A stretch of 12,548 bases of DNA from an uncultured Lacibacter sp. GTDB taxonomy: Bacteria; Bacteroidota; Bacteroidia; Chitinophagales; Chitinophagaceae. The translations under genes and the position numbers were made by a program. The stretch is from contig NZ_CAMLGT010000100.1 in the NCBI RefSeq assembly GCF_946479605.1, positions 1 to 12,548 on the forward strand, written 5' to 3'. This document shows positions 7,002-12,548 of the stretch, one piece after another; position 1 is the stretch's first letter; each line of letters begins with the position of its first letter. The notes under the pieces were generated by a model. The model did not search any database, was not told the DNA's origin, and worked only from the letters and a program-made list of their open reading frames with translations.

Positions 7002-7859
7002 TTATTTTTTAAAAAATATTTCCGCATTTAAATTGAAAATTTTTTCTTTCTGCTTTTCAGTGAGAAAATCCAGTTGCTCAACTGCTGCGATGCAGATCTT
7101 GCTGTCCGCATTGTCAGTCCCGAACATCAACCGGTCTTCAAGACCTGCATCAATAAATGCTTTCATGATTACTGCAAAATCGTTTGCCGGAATAATGGCA
7201 GGATTATTCAATACAGAAATATCTGCATACAGTCCCGGATATGTCTTCATCATTTCAATACATTCTTTTACAAATGGTGCTCCGCCATGCATGAACCAAA
7301 TTTTGAGCTTCGGAAATTTTCGCAAGACATCTTTCAATAAAAGAGGATCCCCCATCTCTTCTTTAAAATTGGCACAACCATGATCAGGGCCTGCAGAACC
7401 CGTATGAATACCAACAGGCAGATTATATCTCTCGGCTAATGCATAATAGGAATGCATAAGTGTGTCAGAAGAAGAGATACCATGATACTGGGTAAGTACT
7501 TCACCAATAAAATCAATCTTCTTTTCTTTGATCTGCTGTTCAACCCAGTTTACATCGGGCCATTCATTTCCATCTTCAAAACATGTTTGCAAACTATATG
7601 GAACTTTCCCGTTGGGGCAAGGCACAAGTAATCCATGCAATACAGTTAAGTCTTTGTTGCTTTGATAAGTTTGTTGTTGCGCCCACGATGTGCTGATTGC
7701 AATTGCACGAACCCCGTTTGCTGAAAGATTGCGAAGTTGTTTTTCCGGAGCAGCATCGCCATGCAGATGCACATCAAAAACCTGGGTTCTATTTGCCTTG
7801 CTTGTACAAGCTGCATTCATTAAAGCAAGGACGATATACGATAGTAAGTATTTAATCAT
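7002..7859 (-). CDS. Exported amidohydrolase (amidohydrolase 2 type TIM barrel)
   Basis: The 285-residue protein has a hydrophobic leader (MIKYLLSYIVLALMNAAC) with a weak lipobox ending at Cys18, so it is probably exported and possibly a lipoprotein. The metal-site landmarks of an amidohydrolase barrel are visible: the HxH pair His31 and His33 (FDVHLHGD), Glu120 in IGEVLTQYHG, His152 in GIHTG, His191 in FMHGG, and the late Asp249 in FGTDN. The order and spacing fit amidohydrolase 2 type (PF04909) hydrolases or decarboxylases; full length is plausible with the leader removed. The substrate is not evident, with lactones, aromatic acids or esters all possible. The ATG overlaps the stop of the upstream esterase gene (ATGA), indicating coupled translation. 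Confidence 0.85.
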   Translation of the reverse strand: MIKYLLSYIVLALMNAACTSKANRTQVFDVHLHGDAAPEKQLRNLSANGVRAIAISTSWAQQQTYQSNKDLTVLHGLLVPCPNGKVPYSLQTCFEDGNEWPDVNWVEQQIKEKKIDFIGEVLTQYHGISSSDTLMHSYYALAERYNLPVGIHTGSAGPDHGCANFKEEMGDPLLLKDVLRKFPKLKIWFMHGGAPFVKECIEMMKTYPGLYADISVLNNPAIIPANDFAVIMKAFIDAGLEDRLMFGTDNADSKICIAAVEQLDFLTEKQKEKIFNLNAEIFFKK

Positions 7860-8914
7860 TGCAGGTATTTATCAAAAAATGGAAGTACTTCATTAAATAT
7901 TCGCCCGTCAAAACCATCAAGCATGTTTCCATGATCGCCAATATATTCTTCAGCAAAATGTTTGATGCGGTATGCTTCCAGTTTTTTACTGAATTGAAGA
8001 CTTGTAAAAGGTATATGAGGAAAATCTTCGTTACGCCCCCAATCCAATTTCAAAGCTGTAAGACTTCGTAACTGTGGCAGATAATGATCGATCATTCGAT
8101 AAGGGAATTTCGCTTCCCATTTGCCAATTACATCAGGATGATATACAGCACTGTCGCCAACATATGTGACAGGGAAATCGGCAAGCAGCTCTTTGTTTGA
8201 AATGTTTGGCGAATACACTCTTGCCATAGCTGTAAGTACGGCAGCAAAAAACGCATTGAAATCATCTGATTCATTCAGGCCTTTTACAATGGCCTCAGCA
8301 TTGTTCAATTTACTGATGCGTTTAAAGCCACGGCTCGACAGTGAGAAATCACTATGCCAATCAAGCACAGCAGGGCTAAGTGCGTACACGGCGCTGAAAG
8401 TGTCGGCAAACAACATTCCCAATTTCAATGCACCGTTGCCGCCCATTGAATGTCCGCAAAGTCCACGGCTCTTGCGATTTGGTATTGTTCTGAAATGTTT
8501 ATCCATATACTGCACCACATCTTTCCCAATATAATCAGCCCAGTTACCGGTAACAGATGAGTTTGTATAAAAACTTCCTTGCAGTTTGGTAATGCTGTTT
8601 GGTGCAACTACTATCATGGGACGCATCTTCCCGGTTTTGATTGCCTGATCAAGTAATTTTTTAAAATTGATCCATACATTCATCATTACACTATCAGTTC
8701 CGCCGTAGCCATGCAGTACATAAATAACCGGGTAGCGTTGTGTGCTTTGCTCATAGTCGGGAGGGAGATACACCGTCAATTGACGCAAAGGATCTTCGCC
8801 GGCCTTATTGTTTTGCAGTGATGCTGCAACAAATTCTTGTCGCACTAGTTTTCCTTGGGCCGTACCGGTTGCTAAAACAAAAAGCAACAGCATGGCAGCC
8901 AAAATATTTTTCAT
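7856..8914 (-). CDS. Exported esterase (EstD / PF00756-type alpha/beta hydrolase)
   Basis: This is a 352-residue secreted serine esterase. The signal peptide MKNILAAMLLLFVLATGTAQ ends in the A-Q typical of this phylum. The oxyanion-hole segment is VLHGYGGTDS (66-75), the nucleophile elbow GHSMGG (154-159) gives Ser156, and the predicted His is His328 in YIGDHGNML. The acid is probably Asp291 or Asp297 (LDWGRNEDF). PF00756 members include feruloyl/acetyl esterases, S-formylglutathione hydrolases and enterobactin-type esterases; export argues for an ester on a polysaccharide, lipid or siderophore. Length fits. It precedes the amidohydrolase gene with a 4-bp overlap and lies 94 bp after the PIG-L gene. 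It may have its own promoter in that gap, where only weak candidate elements are seen. Confidence 0.88.
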   Translation of the reverse strand: MKNILAAMLLLFVLATGTAQGKLVRQEFVAASLQNNKAGEDPLRQLTVYLPPDYEQSTQRYPVIYVLHGYGGTDSVMMNVWINFKKLLDQAIKTGKMRPMIVVAPNSITKLQGSFYTNSSVTGNWADYIGKDVVQYMDKHFRTIPNRKSRGLCGHSMGGNGALKLGMLFADTFSAVYALSPAVLDWHSDFSLSSRGFKRISKLNNAEAIVKGLNESDDFNAFFAAVLTAMARVYSPNISNKELLADFPVTYVGDSAVYHPDVIGKWEAKFPYRMIDHYLPQLRSLTALKLDWGRNEDFPHIPFTSLQFSKKLEAYRIKHFAEEYIGDHGNMLDGFDGRIFNEVLPFFDKYLQ

Positions 8915-9008
8915 GTTATTTTACTTTTATAACGTTTGGTATACTTACTTCATTTAACAGATATGATGATACTGGTGCAATAACAAATCAGATGGCGTGC
9001 CTCCTTTT

Positions 9009-9779
9009 TTAGAAATCTTTTTGCATGCCGGCTTTTATTACAAACCTTCTGAAGTGTATAGCATTGTTTTTATCATGCAGCTTCTTTGCACGATCTTCTT
9101 TCATTTCATCGCCTGTATATTGTGTAACATAACATGGCATAATTTTCAATGCTTTATTTTCCTGTTCTTGTGAGTAATCAATCTTCACATTAAAATATTG
9201 ATCGCTTACATAACCAAGATCAAATGCCTGGCCTTGCTGTTTTGTCCATGCCACGTAATAGAGTGGATACTTTTCTACCCATCCTTCACGCAGCAACAAT
9301 TCGGTAACTGCAGCACCTGTAACAATGTGTTCTGCATGATGTGTATCGCCATCTGGTCCAAAAGTGAGAATGAAGTCAGGATTGATCAATGCAACTTTTC
9401 CCTTCAGCAGTTCAAGAAATTTTTTATGTTCAGCAAAGTATTTTCCAACACCAATTCTTGTATCTAATCGATCTATACCAAGAAATATGGGCTCCGAAAT
9501 TCCCATAATTCTGCATGCACATCTTGTTTCCTCTTTACGGATTGCACCCAGCGAATCACCTGCCGGGATTTTTGTAACTCTTGTACCATCTTTCCCGTCA
9601 GTAGCAATAATCAGTTGTACATTATAACCCATTTCAGCATACTTGATCAAGACTTCAGCAATGGCACTTTCATCATCAGGATGAGGAAAAATTGCAAGCA
9701 ATGTTTTTTTACCGGAAGAAACCTGGGCTATGCTGTTACAGCCAATCAACATAATAAACAGAACCAATATCAATCTCAT
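9009..9779 (-). CDS. Exported PIG-L / LmbE family deacetylase
   Basis: This 256-residue zinc-dependent N-deacetylase-type protein carries the hallmark PHPDDE (32-37, His33 and Asp36 as ligands), ATDGKDGT (59-66) after the second strand, and DTHHAEH (145-151), where His151 is the third zinc ligand. The leader MRLILVLFIMLIGCNSIAQ holds both a good lipobox (LIGC, Cys14) and an A-Q signal-peptidase-I type site, so it is exported either as a lipoprotein or as a free protein. Family substrates are N-acetylglucosamine-containing glycolipids, thiols or related sugars; an exported copy suggests action on cell-surface or environmental amino sugars. It follows DUF418 by 48 bp and precedes the esterase by 94 bp on the same strand. 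Confidence 0.9.
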   Translation of the reverse strand: MRLILVLFIMLIGCNSIAQVSSGKKTLLAIFPHPDDESAIAEVLIKYAEMGYNVQLIIATDGKDGTRVTKIPAGDSLGAIRKEETRCACRIMGISEPIFLGIDRLDTRIGVGKYFAEHKKFLELLKGKVALINPDFILTFGPDGDTHHAEHIVTGAAVTELLLREGWVEKYPLYYVAWTKQQGQAFDLGYVSDQYFNVKIDYSQEQENKALKIMPCYVTQYTGDEMKEDRAKKLHDKNNAIHFRRFVIKAGMQKDF

Positions 9780-9827
9780 GCTTGCAGAATTTAATTATTG
9801 AATTGAACAACACAGTAGTGCTTGTTT

Positions 9828-11066
9828 TCACTTTTTTATAGACAACCATGTGCCATAAGTAAGCATGCGCCATATCCATTCAAAAGGGCCGTAATTAAAA
9901 TGCTTCAACCACCACGTACTGTATAGTATTTGTAAAAAATAAATACCTATGCCAATCGGGAAATAAACTGTTGGGCCTATATCACCACCCCATCCAAATC
10001 CAACGCCGTAAAATAAAATAATACCAATAACAGATTGCATTAAATAGTTTGTTAGTGCCATTCGGCCAACAGGAGCCAGCATCTTCCATTTTGTATTTCT
10101 TTCTTTTCTTATCCATTGCAAACAGATGGCAGATACATAAGCCAGACATAAAGGCACTACACTGGAAGCATACAGAACAGTATCAACCAGTCCTGTCAAT
10201 TTAGGTACTGATTTCTCATCCACTTCAAAAATCGCCATTGCTATTCCTGCCGGTATTCCAATAATGAAACCCCACTTACATATTTTTTTAAATAGTAAAA
10301 CGTGATCGTTGAGATTAAAATGCATCATCTTCCTTCCCGCATAAAAACCAAAGAGAAACATTCCCAACACCTTTGGGATACGATTGGTATTTAACAGATC
10401 GGCGTAGCGATAAAAGAATCCCGGCTCTATCCATTTTCTCCAATGTACCCAGCTGTCGGTTGATGTATAGATGTATTGCGAAATACTACTGTCGGCTGGT
10501 AAATTATTTTTACTATCAATCCGTACAGCTTGTTCATACAATATTTTGCCGGGGCTAAATTGAAACACCACCCGTATCACATCAATAATAATGGGAGAAA
10601 GAATTAATGCTATTGCCCAAATAAGAATTGTGCGGTCTTTACAATTTCTGAATAAAGGCAGTAACATGCCAACAATCGCATATAGAAGTAATATATCGCC
10701 TTCCCATATCAATAATAAATGACCGGCTCCAATTACAGCCAACAATAATAGCCTGCGATAGAATATTTTTAAAGGATTGACGCCACGTTGTTCATTATGA
10801 ATAAGTATGACAGAAAAACCGGTGCCGAACAATAATGAAAAGATGCTGTAAAACTTTCCGTGAATAAAAGCTAACTCCACAATTCCAAGAATTCCATCAA
10901 CTGGCCAAGTTGGTAATGCTTCCCGTTGCTGTATATTTAAAAACCCCCAGCCTGTAAACCCAAATAAATTATCAAGCAACACTCCCAGTAATGCAAACCC
11001 ACGAAGACTGTCTAAAATATCTGCCCTTTCGTTTAGTTGAATTGGTGAAGCAATTGTTTGGTTCAT
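9828..11066 (-). CDS. DUF418 (YeiB-type) multipass membrane protein
   Basis: The 412-residue inner-membrane protein opens with RADILDSLRGFALLGVLLDN (14-33), the standard first helix of this family. It has about eight to ten hydrophobic segments and ends with the DUF418 landmarks GRMALTNYLMQS (334-345) and HFNYGPFEWIWRMLTY (389-404). The length is normal for the family. The family is widely thought to be a transporter or acyltransferase-like membrane protein, but its function is not established. Its ATG overlaps the stop of the DUF2306 gene by 4 bp (ATGA), so the two are translationally coupled. A hydrophilic stretch at about 183-212 separates two bundles of helices. Confidence 0.88.
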   Translation of the reverse strand: MNQTIASPIQLNERADILDSLRGFALLGVLLDNLFGFTGWGFLNIQQREALPTWPVDGILGIVELAFIHGKFYSIFSLLFGTGFSVILIHNEQRGVNPLKIFYRRLLLLAVIGAGHLLLIWEGDILLLYAIVGMLLPLFRNCKDRTILIWAIALILSPIIIDVIRVVFQFSPGKILYEQAVRIDSKNNLPADSSISQYIYTSTDSWVHWRKWIEPGFFYRYADLLNTNRIPKVLGMFLFGFYAGRKMMHFNLNDHVLLFKKICKWGFIIGIPAGIAMAIFEVDEKSVPKLTGLVDTVLYASSVVPLCLAYVSAICLQWIRKERNTKWKMLAPVGRMALTNYLMQSVIGIILFYGVGFGWGGDIGPTVYFPIGIGIYFLQILYSTWWLKHFNYGPFEWIWRMLTYGTWLSIKK

Positions 11067-11728
11067 GGAAGATTAGATTTAGAGTGAGCTGTCTTTCGCT
11101 TATGTGTATAAGCAACCGATGGCCACCATGTCATAAATATCTCTGCAATTAGTAATGGAACAAATGAAAAAAAATATTCATTTACTACTCTCCGGAAAGA
11201 TGGGTCTGAAATTTGTCCGAATAAAAAATCAAGAGAAAATATATCATCTACTCTTACTGCAACAAAAGCCAATACACATACATAACTTCTTACCATCATT
11301 TGCCGGTGCACCTTAATGTTTTTCGCTATTATAGCCTTCCATGCAAACCAGGTACTGATAACAGCAAATAATGTAAGTAAGAAAAGAGAAATGCGGCACG
11401 GAACACAAGTACTGATCATAGAGAGTCGCCCTGCAGAAATCCCTATCAATAAAATACCAAACATGTAAATCTTTCCGGATAACCGATGAAAGTAAACAAA
11501 TCTTTTTCTGATAAAGGGCCAGAACTGCATTGGCCCTAGCAATAGCGTCATACTGCCGCCAAACATGTGCATTACAACCCAAAGTTGATTATGCAATAAA
11601 CTATTACCGAACATCCGACTTCGGTAACCATAGAAGTACGCAACTACATTGTCAAAAAGAAAATAAAGTGAGAGCAGAATAATAAACGACCATAGTACAC
11701 TTAATACAACCGATCTGAGCGTAAACAT
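11063..11728 (-). CDS. DUF2306 membrane protein
   Basis: The 221-residue protein has about six membrane segments. Conserved DUF2306 features are MHMFGG (53-58), the HRLSGKIYMFG segment (81-91), and HRQMMVRSY (141-149); conserved His and Arg at helix edges suggest a cofactor or metal role, but this is unproven. The frame can be extended upstream to a TTG at 11863, but that codon lies in the T-tract of the rRNA terminator, and an ATG at 11827 or 11830 would leave little room for a promoter. The ATG at 11726-11728 opens directly into the first helix (MFTLRSVVLSVLWSFIILLS) and lies about 40 nt after a plausible promoter. It overlaps DUF418 by 4 bp, and the two are likely to act together. Confidence 0.82.
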   Translation of the reverse strand: MFTLRSVVLSVLWSFIILLSLYFLFDNVVAYFYGYRSRMFGNSLLHNQLWVVMHMFGGSMTLLLGPMQFWPFIRKRFVYFHRLSGKIYMFGILLIGISAGRLSMISTCVPCRISLFLLTLFAVISTWFAWKAIIAKNIKVHRQMMVRSYVCVLAFVAVRVDDIFSLDFLFGQISDPSFRRVVNEYFFSFVPLLIAEIFMTWWPSVAYTHKRKTAHSKSNLP

Positions 11729-11774
11729 AAGCAATTGATTGGTTTTCTGAATATACAGCTGTTTTCTGCTATTG

Positions 11775-11805
11775 CAAAACTCAGCTAATTCTATGACCAA
11801 TGCAA
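11775..11805 (-). promoter_or_regulatory. Candidate Bacteroidota promoter for DUF2306-DUF418
   Basis: On the minus strand a TTG (-33 type, 11803-11805) is followed after 20 bases by GAGTTTTG (11775-11782), which matches the TAnnTTTG -7 consensus at A and TTTG. Transcription would begin near 11768, giving a leader of about 40 nt before the ATG at 11728. It lies downstream of the rRNA terminator, which fits independent expression. The match is imperfect. Confidence 0.35.
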
Positions 11806-11861
11806 TCACCTTTATTGGGTATGTCATCATGTAGCAGACTCTTGAATAAGAGCCACAAAAC

Positions 11862-11894
11862 AAAAAACCCCATCAGATTTACCTGACGGGGTTT
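11862..11894 (-). terminator. Intrinsic terminator of the rRNA operon
   Basis: Read on the minus strand the transcript has a 12-bp stem (AAACCCCGTCAG, 6-nt loop, CTGATGGGGTTT; one G-U pair) followed by a T-tract. The arms are 11883-11894 and 11865-11876. It lies a few bases after the 3' end of the 5S gene, as expected for an rRNA operon end. Confidence 0.88.
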
Positions 11895-11900
11895 AGAATA

Positions 11901-12014
11901 AATATGGCAGCTACCTACTCTCCCGCATTGTAGTGCAGTACCATCGGCCATAAGGGGCTTAACTTCTCTGTTCGGTATGGGAAGAGGTGAACACCCTTGG
12001 AAAAACCACCATAA
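11901..12014 (-). rRNA. rrf: 5S ribosomal RNA
   Basis: On the minus strand the sequence contains the universally conserved CCCATACCGAACAGAGAAGTTAAG-type loop (about 11955-11978), GCCGATGGTACTGC and the GGGAGAGTAGGTAGCTGCCA end. The 5' TATGGTGGTT pairs with the 3' AGCTGCCATA to form helix I, which sets the ends near 12014 and 11901 (about 114 nt, normal). Ends are estimated from the helix. It is followed by a terminator. Confidence 0.93.
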
Positions 12015-12068
12015 ACTCTTAAATAAGATCATATTGGGAAAAGTTGTAATTGCAGCTGGCAATTAAAA
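12015..12068 (-). other. 23S-5S rRNA spacer
   Basis: The roughly 54-bp spacer is A/T-rich and has no tRNA. It contains a perfect 6-bp inverted repeat, AATTGC-(5 nt)-GCAATT (12048-12064), next to the A/T-rich 3' end of 23S, probably part of the processing structure. Confidence 0.6.

Positions 12069-12548
<480 letters not shown>

Noticed and set aside
7003..7018. 16-bp A/T palindrome as a terminator
   Set aside because: It has no G/C pairs and no loop, so it is too weak to call a terminator.
11729..11863. Upstream extension of the DUF2306 frame to a TTG start
   Set aside because: The TTG lies in the T-tract of the rRNA terminator and the extra residues have no family match; a better ATG lies at 11728.
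11781..12062. Minus-strand open frame covering 5S
   Set aside because: It spans the spacer, 5S and terminator and has no protein features.

Overview
The window looks like a Bacteroidota genome or metagenome contig, most likely from the Chitinophaga/Sphingobacteriia side. The reasons are moderate-to-low G+C, no clear Shine-Dalgarno sequences, signal peptides ending in A-Q, protein families typical of that phylum (a YghO/bacterial ceramide synthase-like GNAT, DUF2306 + DUF418), and an rRNA operon whose 5S carries the pattern seen in that phylum. All assignments were read by eye from sequence; no database search was run.

Layout. Bases 1 to about 110 are about 74% G+C and read on the + strand as the end of an ankyrin repeat. 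They do not match the rest of the window and look like a chimeric join or a foreign fragment. From there to 2705, two cobalamin-binding-type radical SAM genes lie on the minus strand; the distal one (1254 leftwards) is cut by the join. Divergent from them, a tightly packed plus-strand operon (2807-6895) encodes a bacterial ceramide synthase-like N-acyltransferase, an adenylylsulfate kinase (PAPS synthesis), a PAPS-dependent sulfotransferase, a small membrane-anchored or lipoprotein-like protein, and an HTTM/vitamin K carboxylase-like membrane protein. A 106-bp convergent gap follows. The minus strand then carries two short coupled groups and a lone gene, read right to left: DUF2306 + DUF418 membrane proteins (4-bp overlap), an exported PIG-L/LmbE deacetylase, and an exported esterase overlapping an exported amidohydrolase by 4 bp. 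At the right edge are the 3' end of a 23S rRNA gene, a 5S rRNA gene and a strong intrinsic terminator, all on the minus strand.

How the genes may work together. The central divergent block is the most interesting part. Its parts are PAPS supply, sulfo transfer, N-acyl transfer on a possible long-chain-base-like substrate, two B12-type radical SAM enzymes and a polytopic HTTM protein. Inference: it makes and sulfates a specialised lipid or acylated small molecule. No known product is assigned. The right-hand hydrolases look like periplasmic or outer-membrane enzymes acting on esters, N-acetyl groups or lactones, with no specific substrate visible.
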